Of a stretch of 64,000 bases of DNA, positions 16,088-24,214 are shown piece after piece (the first letter of the stretch is position 1; every line of letters starts with the position of its first letter). Made by a program: the position numbers and the translations under genes. Source of the DNA: Streptomyces asiaticus (GTDB lineage Bacteria; Actinomycetota; Actinomycetes; Streptomycetales; Streptomycetaceae); NCBI RefSeq assembly GCF_018138715.1, contig NZ_JAGSHX010000006.1, positions 5,704,001 to 5,768,000 of the forward strand. Direction: 5' to 3'. Below the pieces are notes generated by a model. It was not told where the DNA came from, did not search any database, and saw only the letters and a list, made by a program, of their open reading frames with translations.

Positions 16088-17695
16088 CTACCCGCGGCGG
16101 ATCGTGCGCCCCGCGAGGACGTCCGTCCGCCGTCCGTCCTCGATCACGGAACGGCCGTCGATGAGGACGTGGGGGATGCCGGTCGGCAGGGTGCGCGGGG
16201 CCTCGAACGTCGAGCCCGCCGCCACCGTCTCCGGGTCGAACAGGACGAGGTCCGCGCGGTAGCCCTCGCGGATCCGGCCCCGGTCGGGGAGGCGGAGGCG
16301 GGCCGCGGGGCGTGCGGTGAGGTGGGCCACGCACTCCTCCAGGGTGAGAACGCCCAGCTCACGGACGTAGCGGCCCAGGTACTGGGGGAAGGTGCCGTAG
16401 GCGCGGGGGTGCGGTTTGGCGCCGTTCAGGATGCCGTCGCTGCCGCCGGTGTGGGCGGGGTGCTGCATGATCGCCTGGACGTTCTCCTCATGCCCGACGT
16501 GCTGAAGGATCGTCGGGCCGAGGCGGTCGTCCAGGAGGAGACGGCGCGCGGTGACCCAGGGGGCCTCGGCTCGCTCGCGGGCGCTCGCGGCGACCGTTTT
16601 GCCGATGTATTCGGTGAGGGCCGGGTCGTTCACACCGGAGATCTCGATGGTGTCCCAGTTGATCGGCACCCCGTGGCAGCCGTCCGCCCCCTCTTCCTCC
16701 ATGACGTGCCGGATGCGCTCGGCCTCGGCGTCGTCGCGCAGCCGCGCGAGGGCCGCCTCGGGGCCGCCCTCGGCCGCCCAGCTCGGCAGCATCGCGGCGA
16801 GCGTGGTGCAGCCGGGGAGGTAGGGGTAGGTGTCGAGGGTGATGTCGGCGCCGTCGGCGATCGCGGTGTCGAGGAGGGCGAGCAGCTCGGGGGCGCGGCC
16901 CTTGTTGAGGTCGAAGTTCATGGTGGCGTGGGCGAGGTGCAGCGCACAGCCCGCCTCCCGGCTGAGGGCCACCATCTCCTCGTAGGCGCGCAGGGCGCCG
17001 GCGCCGTACGAGCGGTGGTGCGGGCAGTAGTAGCCGTCGTACGCGGCCACGACCCGGCACAGCTCGGTGAGTTCGGCGTCGGAGGCGTACATCCCGGGGG
17101 TGTAGGTCAGCCCGGAGGACAGGCCGACCGCCCCCTGTTCCAGCCCCTCCGCCACCAGCGCCTTCATCCGCTCGACCTCGGCGGGCGTCGCGTCCCGGTC
17201 CTCCCAGCCGAGGGCGAGCATGCGGACGGTGCCCTGGGGGATGAGATACGCGGCGTTGACCGCGATGCCCTGGCCGTCGAAGCCGTGGTCGAGGCGGTCC
17301 AGGAACTCGCCGACGGTGCGCCAGGTGAAGTCGATGTCCGAGCCGTCGCCGTTCCAGCCGGTGATGGCGGTACGGATCTGGGCGAGCGTGCGGTCGTCCA
17401 CGGGCGCGTACGAGAGCCCGTCCTGGCCGATGACCTCCAAGGTCACGCCCTGGGCGGCCTTCGCGGAGTGGTCGGGGTCGCGGAGCAGGGCGAGGTCGCT
17501 GTGGGCGTGCATGTCGATGAAGCCGGGGGAGAGGGCGAGGCCGTCGGCGTCCACGACGCGGTGGGCGGTGGGGCGCGCCCCGCTCCCCTCCGGCACGATG
17601 GCGGCGATCCGGCCGCCGTCGACGGCCACGTCTGCCCGATACCGGGCTTGCCCGGTGCCGTCGATGACGTCCGCACCGCGAATGACCAGCTCCAT
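16088..17695 (-). CDS. N-acyl-D-amino-acid deacylase (D-aminoacylase family amidohydrolase)
   Basis: A 535-residue member of the amidohydrolase superfamily that hydrolyses N-acylated D-amino acids to the free D-amino acid. Visible features are the N-terminal small beta domain, the metal motif MHAHSD (residues 62-67), the HLAHATMNFD segment, and the C-terminal GRIREGYRADLVLFDPETV that closes the beta sandwich. In characterised D-aminoacylase the loop after the first metal site reads GNCG with a metal-bridging Cys; here it reads GQDG (residues 90-93), so the Cys is replaced by Asp and activity may differ. The start at 17695 has GAGGG 7 nt upstream. The deaminase gene upstream on the same strand suggests one degradation route. 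Confidence 0.85.
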   Translation of the reverse strand: MELVIRGADVIDGTGQARYRADVAVDGGRIAAIVPEGSGARPTAHRVVDADGLALSPGFIDMHAHSDLALLRDPDHSAKAAQGVTLEVIGQDGLSYAPVDDRTLAQIRTAITGWNGDGSDIDFTWRTVGEFLDRLDHGFDGQGIAVNAAYLIPQGTVRMLALGWEDRDATPAEVERMKALVAEGLEQGAVGLSSGLTYTPGMYASDAELTELCRVVAAYDGYYCPHHRSYGAGALRAYEEMVALSREAGCALHLAHATMNFDLNKGRAPELLALLDTAIADGADITLDTYPYLPGCTTLAAMLPSWAAEGGPEAALARLRDDAEAERIRHVMEEEGADGCHGVPINWDTIEISGVNDPALTEYIGKTVAASARERAEAPWVTARRLLLDDRLGPTILQHVGHEENVQAIMQHPAHTGGSDGILNGAKPHPRAYGTFPQYLGRYVRELGVLTLEECVAHLTARPAARLRLPDRGRIREGYRADLVLFDPETVAAGSTFEAPRTLPTGIPHVLIDGRSVIEDGRRTDVLAGRTIRRG

Positions 17696-17809
17696 GGGGT
17701 TGCCCTCGCTTTCTGCCGCCCGCGTCTGGGGCGCGCTGTCCTTTTTCCCACCCACCCGCTCTTACCCGGTGGGGGACCCTGCGGGTCCCCCACCCCCATC
17801 CCCGCGGCC

Positions 17810-18259
17810 GCGGGCCTGGCGGCCCGCAAGCCGGGCGGCCTGTGCCCGTGCTCAGCGTGGGACTTGTGCCCCGGCCGCCGAGCCTGGCGGGGCTCCGCCG
17901 CGGGCCTGGCGGCCCGCATGCCGGGCGGCCTGTGTCCGTGCTCAGCGTGGGACTTGTGCCCCGGCTGCCAGGCCTGGCGGGGCTCCGTCGCGGGCTTTGC
18001 GGCCCGCATGCCGGGCGGCTTGTGTCCGTGTCCAGCGTGGGACTTGTGCCCCGGCTGCCAGGCCTGGCGGGGCTCCGTCGCGGGCTTTGCGGCCCGCATG
18101 CCGGGCGGCTTGTGCCCGTGTCCAGCGCGGGCCTTGCGCCCCCGCCGCCAAGGCCGGCGGGGCTCCGTCGCGGGCTTTGCGGCCCGCGAGCCGGGCGGCC
18201 TGTGCCCGGGCCCAGCGCGGCACTTGCCCCCCGGCCGCCAGGCCCGGCGGGGGCTCGCG
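17810..18259. repeat. Five tandem copies of a 90-bp repeat
   Basis: Units start at 17810, 17900, 17990, 18080 and 18170, each exactly 90 bp, with copies two to four most alike and the outer ones diverged. The array fills most of the 692-bp gap between the D-aminoacylase and deaminase genes. Because 90 is a multiple of three and no stops occur, most frames stay open through it. Each unit contains short GC palindromes such as GCGGGCCTGGCGGCCCGC. I see no start codon with a ribosome site that would make it a gene. The flanks (17696-17809, 18260-18387) hold GC hairpins only. Confidence 0.95.
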
Positions 18260-18387
18260 CCCCCGGCCCGACCCCTGCCCCGGGGCCCCGGTGCCGCTCC
18301 GCGGGATCCTGGTGGGCGGAGATCCCGCGTCCCGGGACCGGGGGTGACCCCGGCGGGGTCCGGGGCGGAGCCCCGGGGAAGGGTGGG

Positions 18388-19677
18388 TCAGAAGAAGGTG
18401 CGGATGTAGTCCGTGACCGTGCCGTCCGACTCCGCCACCGGGATCAGTTGCCACTTGTCGAAGCTGGTGCAGGGGTGGGAGAGGCCCAGGGCCACCCAGT
18501 CGCCCACCTCCAGCGCCGTGTCGTCCGCGACCGAGACCCAGGCGTGCTGGTCGGAGAGGGCCGTGACGGTGAGGCCCGTGGCGGGGCGGGTGGTGGCGTC
18601 CCGGGCGGAGCGGATGAGCTGGGGTTCGGGCATGTCCAGGTCGTAGGCCGCGTCCCGCTTGCCCGCGTTGAGGAAGGCCTGGCCGGGTTCGGGGCGCGAG
18701 ACGACCTGGGCCCACAGGCGGAAGGCCGGGTGCAGCTCGCCCTCCTCCGGGACGCGGTTGAAGGGGGTGAGGTGCCGGTAGTGGCCGTCGTCGTGGGAGA
18801 CGTACGCACCCGAGCGCAGCAGCTTCAGCACCGGGCGCGACAGCGTGGGCAGTTCCGCGAAGACGTCCGCCACCGCGTCGAACCAGGCGCTGCCGCCCGC
18901 GCTGACGACCACCTCGTCCAGGTCCTCGAAGCGGCCCGCCGCGTCGAAGTCGGCCGCCAGTGCCGTGAGGCGGCGCAGCCAGGCCCGTACCCGCTCGCCG
19001 TCCGGCTTCGGCACCTCGCCCTCGTAACCGGCCACCCCGACCAGTCGCAGGGTCCCGGCGGCCGCGACCGCGTCGGCGACCGCCGCGCACTCCGCCTCCG
19101 TACGGACCCCGGTGCGCGCTCCCTCGCCGCCGCCCAGCTCGACCACCACATCGACCGGCCGCCGCGCGCCCGCCTCCCGCAGGGCCGCGTCCATCAGCTC
19201 CACGCCGCGCACCGAGTCGACGTAGGCGACGAAGCGGAAGTCGGGGTCGGCGTCGAGTTCGGCCGCGAGCCAGTGCAGGGCGGCGGCGTCGACGACCTCG
19301 TTGGCGAGGAAGATCCGCTGGATGCCGAAGGCCCGGTAGATCCGCACCTGGGTGGGGACGGCCGCGGTGATGCCCCAGGCCCCGTGCGCGAGCTGGCGCT
19401 CGAAGAGCTGCGGGGCCAGGGAGGTCTTGCCGTGCGGGGCGAAGGCGAGCCCATGGGCGGCGGAGTAGCGCTCCATCGCCACCAGGTTGTGCTCCAGCGC
19501 CTCGGCCGACAGCGCCAGTACGGGCGTGGTGAAGCCACCGGTGAACAGGGAGCGCCGCTCGGCGGCGAGCTCGCCGACCGTAAGGCCCTCGGCGTTCGGC
19601 GGCAGCCCCTTGAAGCGGTGGTCGACGCGCTCCCGCGCGAGGGCGGCGACGGCCTGGTCGCGGTGGTCGGTGGCCAT
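18388..19677 (-). CDS. Fold-type III PLP amino acid deaminase (D-serine dehydratase-like, DSD1 family)
   Basis: A 429-residue enzyme with an alanine-racemase-type barrel. The Schiff-base lysine lies in PHGKTS (Lys 84). The C-terminal beta domain carries HPCTSFDKW; the His-x-Cys pair matches the zinc ligands of eukaryotic-type D-serine dehydratase, so beta-elimination of D-serine, D-threonine or a related amino acid to a 2-oxo acid and ammonia is likely. The exact substrate is inferred. GGAGG lies 6 nt before the ATG at 19677. It is divergent from the pfkB-iclR-ridA operon, whose RidA would hydrolyse the enamine/imine this reaction releases. Two palindromes lie in its promoter. Confidence 0.85.
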   Translation of the reverse strand: MATDHRDQAVAALARERVDHRFKGLPPNAEGLTVGELAAERRSLFTGGFTTPVLALSAEALEHNLVAMERYSAAHGLAFAPHGKTSLAPQLFERQLAHGAWGITAAVPTQVRIYRAFGIQRIFLANEVVDAAALHWLAAELDADPDFRFVAYVDSVRGVELMDAALREAGARRPVDVVVELGGGEGARTGVRTEAECAAVADAVAAAGTLRLVGVAGYEGEVPKPDGERVRAWLRRLTALAADFDAAGRFEDLDEVVVSAGGSAWFDAVADVFAELPTLSRPVLKLLRSGAYVSHDDGHYRHLTPFNRVPEEGELHPAFRLWAQVVSRPEPGQAFLNAGKRDAAYDLDMPEPQLIRSARDATTRPATGLTVTALSDQHAWVSVADDTALEVGDWVALGLSHPCTSFDKWQLIPVAESDGTVTDYIRTFF

Positions 19678-19701
19678 GGAGCGCCTCCATAACGATTTCG
19701 G

Positions 19702-19737
19702 TTGCAATATCTGCAACGTTCATTGCGCATAACGCTT
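19702..19737. promoter_or_regulatory. Paired palindromes, probable IclR operators
   Basis: TTGCAATATCTGCAA at 19702-19716 and TTGCGCATAACGCTT at 19723-19737 share a TTGCN-N5-NGCAA-like layout with centres 21 bp apart. They lie between the divergent deaminase and kinase genes. The spacing fits two dimers on one face of DNA, and the IclR regulator encoded in the flanking operon is the obvious candidate. Confidence 0.6.
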
Positions 19738-19820
19738 AGCGCTGTCTAACATCCCGCCCAGCACCGGGTCAACGGTGTGGCGTACCCCCATCCGTCCACC
19801 CACGAGGAGCGAGACCAACC

Positions 19821-20954
19821 GTGTCCCACCTCCGCAGCGTCGATGTCGTATGTCTTGGCGAGTCGATGGTGACCTTCGTGCCGTCCCGGCCGGGCCGGCT
19901 GTCGGATGTCCCCTCGTTCGCCCGGGGCATCGGCGGCGCCGAGTCCAATGTCGCCTGTGGCCTGGCCCGCGCCGGGCACAGCGCGCGCTGGATCAGCCGG
20001 GTGGGCACGGACGGCTTCGGCGAGCACCTCGTACGGGAGATCGCGGCCACCGGTGTGGACACGGCGTACGTCCAGCGCGATCCGCGCCGCCCCACCGGGA
20101 TCTACTTCCGTACGGCGGGGGAGCGTGCCGTCGGCTCCGAGACGGCCGAGGGGGACGGCGGTGACGCCGCCTCGGAACCGCTCGCCGAGGTGCTCTACTA
20201 CCGGGCCGGATCCGCCGCCGCGGCCATGTCCCCCGCGCTCGTCCCCCGGGAGCGGGCCTGGTCCGGCCGGGTGCTCCATCTGACCGGGATCACCCCGGCC
20301 CTCTCCGAGGACTGCCGCGCGCTGATGCGCGAGCTGACCGCCCCCGCCGCCGGCCGCCCCCTCGTCTCCTTCGACCTCAACTATCGGGTCTCGCTCTGGC
20401 AGCGGGAAGAGGGAGCCGACGACGCCGAAAGCGGGCCCGGCGTCCTGCTCGACCTCGCCCGCCGCTGCGACCTCGTCTTCGTCGGCGAGGACGAGGCCGA
20501 GGCGGTCTGGGGAGTACGCGGCCCGGAGGCCATACGGGCCGCACTGCCCGAACCGGAGGTGCTGATCGTCAAGCAGGGCGGCGCCGGTGCCACCGCCTAC
20601 GCCCGCCACCCGGACGGCGACGGCACCGACACCGTCACCTTCGAACCCGCCCCGCGCGTCGACGTCGTCGCCCCCGTCGGCGCGGGCGACGCCTTCGCCG
20701 CCGGTTTCCTCTCCGGCACCCTGCGCGGGCTGTCCGTCGCCGAACGGCTGCGCCACGGCCACCTCATGGCCGCCGCCGCGCTCACCGTCCCCGGCGACCT
20801 CGGCACCCCGCCCTCCCGTGCGCACGCCGACCACCTGGTGGCACTCGATGCCACGCGGTGGGGCACACTGCGATTCGGCCCCGGCTGGACAGATCTGCCG
20901 AGTCCCGCCGAAAAGTGGGCCGAGACCGCAGCGGTGGAGGTACCCGACTCATGA
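19821..20954 (+). CDS. PfkB-family carbohydrate kinase (2-keto-3-deoxygluconate kinase-like)
   Basis: A 377-residue ribokinase-fold enzyme. The N-terminal VCLGESMVTFVP and GGAESNVACGLARAG are typical of KDG/sugar kinases, and the anion hole and catalytic Asp lie in PVGAGDAFAAGF (usual form TTGAGDAF). An insertion near residues 108-120 (ERAVGSETAEGDGGDAASE) is Gly/Asp/Glu-rich. Phosphorylation of a sugar acid or keto sugar is expected, yet the neighbours point to D-amino acids; the link may be an unusual hydroxylated substrate. GTG start with GAGGAG about 11 nt upstream. It overlaps the next gene by ATGA. Confidence 0.85.
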   Translation: MSHLRSVDVVCLGESMVTFVPSRPGRLSDVPSFARGIGGAESNVACGLARAGHSARWISRVGTDGFGEHLVREIAATGVDTAYVQRDPRRPTGIYFRTAGERAVGSETAEGDGGDAASEPLAEVLYYRAGSAAAAMSPALVPRERAWSGRVLHLTGITPALSEDCRALMRELTAPAAGRPLVSFDLNYRVSLWQREEGADDAESGPGVLLDLARRCDLVFVGEDEAEAVWGVRGPEAIRAALPEPEVLIVKQGGAGATAYARHPDGDGTDTVTFEPAPRVDVVAPVGAGDAFAAGFLSGTLRGLSVAERLRHGHLMAAAALTVPGDLGTPPSRAHADHLVALDATRWGTLRFGPGWTDLPSPAEKWAETAAVEVPDS

Positions 20955-21784
20955 GCCAGACCGTCGACCGAGCGCTGAGCATCCTGCCGCTGCTGGCGGA
21001 GGGGCCGGCCAATCTGGAGCAGGTCGCCACGCGGCTGGGCGTGCACAAGTCGACCGCGCTGCGGCTGCTGCGCACCCTCCATGAGCACGGCATGGTCTAC
21101 CGCCAGCAGGACCAGCGCTATCGCCTCGGCGCCCGCCTCTTCGCGCTCGCGCAGGAGGCGGTCGAGAACCTCGACGTGCGCGAGATCGCCCACCCCCATC
21201 TGGTGGCGCTCAACGAACGGTGCGGGCACACCGTCCACCTCGCGGTGTACGAGGAGAACGAAGTGCTCTACATCGACAAGGTGGAGAGCCGCTACCCGGT
21301 GCGGATGTACTCGCGGATCGGCAAGCCCGTGGCCATCACCGTGGCCGCCGTGGCCAAGCTGCTGCTGGCCGATCTGCCCGAGCCCGAGCGGCGGACGCTG
21401 GCCGAGCGGCTCAGCTACCCCGCGTACACGCCCCGTTCGACGCCCAACGCCGCCGCGTTCCTCAAGGAGCTGGCGACCGTGCGCGACCAGGGCTGGGCCA
21501 CCGACTTCGGCGGCCACGAGGAGTCGATCAACTGCGTCGGGGCACCGATCCGGGGAGCGGACGGGCGGGTCGTCGCCGCCTGCTCGGTGTCGGCGCCGAA
21601 CGTCGTCGTCAGCTCCGATGAACTCCTCTCCCTGCTGCCGCTGGTGCGCCGCACGGCGGAGGAGATCAGCCGGGAATACTCGGGCGGCGCCCCGGTGTCC
21701 GCACCGGTGTCCCACACCTCGCAGAACCCCTCCCGAGTAACAGCCGAAACACCCGAGAAGAGAGCCGAGAAGACCTCCTCATGA
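20951..21784 (+). CDS. IclR-family transcriptional regulator
   Basis: A 277-residue regulator with an N-terminal winged helix (LEQVATRLGVHKSTALRLLRTLHEHGMV, residues about 22-50) and a C-terminal GAF-like effector domain (from about 75) ending with SVSAPNVVVSSDEL. A Ser/Thr/Glu-rich tail of about 30 residues follows. It overlaps the kinase (ATGA) and ridA (ATGA) genes, so the three are co-translated. It is the likely ligand of the paired palindromes at 19702-19737 and would control both divergent units. Confidence 0.92.
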   Translation: MSQTVDRALSILPLLAEGPANLEQVATRLGVHKSTALRLLRTLHEHGMVYRQQDQRYRLGARLFALAQEAVENLDVREIAHPHLVALNERCGHTVHLAVYEENEVLYIDKVESRYPVRMYSRIGKPVAITVAAVAKLLLADLPEPERRTLAERLSYPAYTPRSTPNAAAFLKELATVRDQGWATDFGGHEESINCVGAPIRGADGRVVAACSVSAPNVVVSSDELLSLLPLVRRTAEEISREYSGGAPVSAPVSHTSQNPSRVTAETPEKRAEKTSS

Positions 21785-22194
21785 CCGAGAAGCTCCAGAA
21801 GACCGCGATCACCCCGGCCACGCACACCACACCGCCCGCCAAGTTCTCCCACGGCGTGAAGAAGGGGAACATCCTCCAGGTCGCCGGTCAGGTCGGCTTC
21901 GGCCCCGCCGTCCCGGGCCAGGCCCCCACCCCCGTCGGGCCCACCCTGCGCGAGCAGACCCTCCAGACCCTGCGCAATGTGCAGTCCGTGCTGGAGGAGG
22001 GCGGCGCGAGCTGGGAGGACGCCATGATGGTGCGCGTCTACCTCACCGACACCGGCCACTTCGCCGAATTCAACGAGATCTACAACGAGTTCTTCGCCGA
22101 CCTCAAGGAGGCCCCGGCCGCCCGTACGACGGTCTACGTCGGCCTTCCGGCCGGTCTGCTCGTCGAGATCGACGCCCTGGCCGTTCTGGGCTGA
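21781..22194 (+). CDS. ridA: RidA family enamine/imine deaminase
   Basis: A 137-residue YjgF/YER057c/UK114 protein. The core YVGLPAGLLVEIDALAV matches the family C-terminus (usually RxxxxxxLPxGxxVEIEAIA), and LRNVQSVLEEGGASWEDAMMVRVYL is the typical central helix. Members with the conserved Arg hydrolyse reactive 2-aminoacrylate made by PLP dehydratases; here the segment reads AARTTVYVGLP with Arg present. Placement next to the deaminase gene supports that detoxifying role. It overlaps the iclR stop by ATGA. Confidence 0.9.
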   Translation: MTEKLQKTAITPATHTTPPAKFSHGVKKGNILQVAGQVGFGPAVPGQAPTPVGPTLREQTLQTLRNVQSVLEEGGASWEDAMMVRVYLTDTGHFAEFNEIYNEFFADLKEAPAARTTVYVGLPAGLLVEIDALAVLG

Positions 22195-22234
22195 CGCCCG
22201 AAGCGGCCGCCGCGCGAAACGGCCTGCCGACCCC

Positions 22235-22278
22235 GAACCCCGCAGCGGGCGGGAGCTTTCCCCGCCCGCCGCGGGTTC
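22235..22278 (+). terminator. Hairpin between ridA and the GntP gene
   Basis: GCGGGCGGG (22245-22253) pairs with CCCGCCCGC (22261-22269), extended by GAACCC and GGGTTC outside a small bulge. It lies 41 bp after ridA and about 140 bp before the permease gene, so it may terminate or attenuate. Nothing else is visible in the gap 22195-22418. Confidence 0.7.
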
Positions 22279-22418
22279 CACCCCTGACTCGTCCTCACCG
22301 TCCCCGTCGTCGGAAGCTCGAGCCCTGATCCCCCCCACCCAGGTTCTGCTCCAGGTTTTCCCAGCGCGCGGCCCCCCGCCGTGCGGCGATACCCCCTACC
22401 CACATCCCGGAGTTCCCC

Positions 22419-23891
22419 ATGCTGCTCGCGGCCGCTCCCGCTGCCGAGACCCCACCCCACACCGGTGGTCTGCTCGCCCTCATCCACGGCACCGCCGGTC
22501 TGCTGACCGTCGCCGCCCTCGGCATCGCCCTTCTGCTCTACCTGATCATCAAGGTCCGGTTGCAGCCCTTCGTGGCGCTGCTCGGCGTCTCCATCGCGGT
22601 CGGTCTGGCCGCCGGTCTCTCGGTCACCGAACTCTTCGGCACGGTCCAGAAGTCCGACGCCGTCTCGCTCATCGAAACCGGTATGGGCGGCATCCTCGGC
22701 CACATAGCCATCATCATCGGCCTGGGCACCATGCTCGGCGCGATCCTCGAGGTCTCCGGCGGCGCGGAGGCGCTCAGCGCCCGGCTGCTCGGCCTCTTCG
22801 GGGAGCGGCGGGCGCCGCTCGCGATGGGGCTCACCGGTCTGATCTTCGGCATACCCGTCTTCTTCGACGTCGGCATCTTCGTCCTCGCGCCGATCGTCTA
22901 CGCGGCCGCCAAGCGCAGCGGCAAGTCGATCCTGCTCTACGCGATGCCGCTGCTCGCGGGGTTGTCCATGACCCACGCCTTCCTGCCGCCGCACCCCGGC
23001 CCGGTGGCCGCGGCCGGACTGCTCCATGTCGACCTGGGCTGGGTCATCCTGATGGGCATCGTCGTGGGCATCCCGTCGGTGCTGGCCGCGTGGGGCTACG
23101 CCGCCTGGATCGGCAAGCGCATCTTCGTGCCCGTACCGCAGGACATGGTGGAGGCGGCCGAGGAGTCCCGGGAGGCGGTCGCGGCCCAGCAGCGCGCCTC
23201 CGGCGCCACCCCGGCCGAGCAGCCGGTCTCGGTGGCCACGGTGCTCACGATCATCGGTACCCCGCTCGTGCTGATCCTCTGCGCCACGTTCTCCTCCGTC
23301 GCGCTGGACCCGAGCACCGGCCGCTCGGTCATCGAGTTCTTCGGCCACCCCTTCGTGGCGCTGACGATCGCCCTGCTCCTCGCCTACTACCTGCTGGGCA
23401 TCCGGCGCGGCTGGTCCCGCAAGTCCCTGGAGACCGTCTCCACCGCCTCCCTCAAGCCGGTGGGCAACATCCTCCTGGTGGTCGGCGCGGGCGGCGTCTT
23501 CGGCGCGGTCCTCAAGGGCAGCGGCGTCGCCCAGGCCCTGGCCGACGCCTTCGACAGCGCGGGCCTGCCGGTCATCGTGCTGGCCTGGCTGATCTCGGTG
23601 GTGCTCCGGGTGGCCCAGGGCTCGGCGACGGTCGCGATCGTCACGACGGCGGGCATCGTCACCCCCATGGTCTCCGGCGGGGACTACTCGCAGGCCCATC
23701 TGGCGCTGGTCATCATGTCCATCTCGGCGGGCTCGATCTTCGCCTCGCACGTCAACGACGGCGGCTTCTGGATGGTGGCGAAGTACTTCGGCATCTCCGA
23801 GAGTGACACGCTGAAGTCCTGGACGGTCCTGGAGACGGTGCTGTCCGTGGCCGGTTTCGTGGTGGCGGCCCTGCTGAGCCTCGTCATCTAG
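22419..23891 (+). CDS. GntP-family permease (gluconate / D-serine DsdX type)
   Basis: A 490-residue membrane protein with about 12-14 helices. Family motifs include GIPVFFDVGIFVLAPIVY, LSMTHAFLPPHPGPVAAA, RVAQGSATVAIVTTAGI and SHVNDGGFWMVAKYFG. GntP proteins import gluconate, related sugar acids or, in the DsdX branch, D-serine. In this cluster both D-amino acid and sugar-acid import are conceivable; the deaminase and deacylase favour the first, the kinase the second. GGAG lies about 7 nt before the ATG. A 21-bp terminator stem follows. Confidence 0.92.
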   Translation: MLLAAAPAAETPPHTGGLLALIHGTAGLLTVAALGIALLLYLIIKVRLQPFVALLGVSIAVGLAAGLSVTELFGTVQKSDAVSLIETGMGGILGHIAIIIGLGTMLGAILEVSGGAEALSARLLGLFGERRAPLAMGLTGLIFGIPVFFDVGIFVLAPIVYAAAKRSGKSILLYAMPLLAGLSMTHAFLPPHPGPVAAAGLLHVDLGWVILMGIVVGIPSVLAAWGYAAWIGKRIFVPVPQDMVEAAEESREAVAAQQRASGATPAEQPVSVATVLTIIGTPLVLILCATFSSVALDPSTGRSVIEFFGHPFVALTIALLLAYYLLGIRRGWSRKSLETVSTASLKPVGNILLVVGAGGVFGAVLKGSGVAQALADAFDSAGLPVIVLAWLISVVLRVAQGSATVAIVTTAGIVTPMVSGGDYSQAHLALVIMSISAGSIFASHVNDGGFWMVAKYFGISESDTLKSWTVLETVLSVAGFVVAALLSLVI

Positions 23892-23916
23892 CGGACGGGG
23901 CCCCGCGCCCGCATGA

Positions 23917-23965
23917 CGACGGCCCCCGAATCCCGGCAGAAACCGCCGGGATTCGGGGGCCGTCG
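23917..23965 (+). terminator. Strong terminator after the GntP gene
   Basis: A perfect 21-bp stem (CGACGGCCCCCGAATCCCGG and its complement) with a 7-nt A-rich loop, 26 bp past the stop. The following 24-kb mark to 24214 is AT-richer than its neighbours and shows no supported gene; it probably holds the promoter of the ABC operon. Confidence 0.92.
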
Positions 23966-24214
23966 CTGCGGGCTCAATTCCGCTCCCTGCCCAGTTGGCA
24001 TTCACCGCGGCATTCACCCTTGCCATGCACTAATGGGAGCATCCGAATTTGATCAAATAATGGCAAAGAATACTGGTCGAAACGTAAGGTTCTTGCCCAG
24101 CGGCGACATCGCGAATGCCAAGTCGCTTCGTGTTCTCCATACATTCAACTCTCCACCTCCATGAGAGGCATGATCAATTCATAGGCTCCTTCCGGCACTT
24201 GAAGGAGGGAACCC

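Noticed and set aside
17443..18099. Minus-strand frame encoding a 30-residue repeat protein across the 90-bp array
   Set aside because: No ribosome site, start inside a repeat unit, and it runs out of frame into the deacylase gene.
17810..18259. CRISPR array
   Set aside because: Units are contiguous 90-bp copies without unique spacers and there are no cas genes.
16169..18409. About 750-codon plus-strand open frame through the deacylase gene and the 90-bp array
   Set aside because: It is antisense to a clear enzyme and stays open only because of base composition and the repeat period.
23913..24164. Short frames in the region after the GntP gene
   Set aside because: They include the terminator stem or lack ribosome sites; product sequences are not protein-like.
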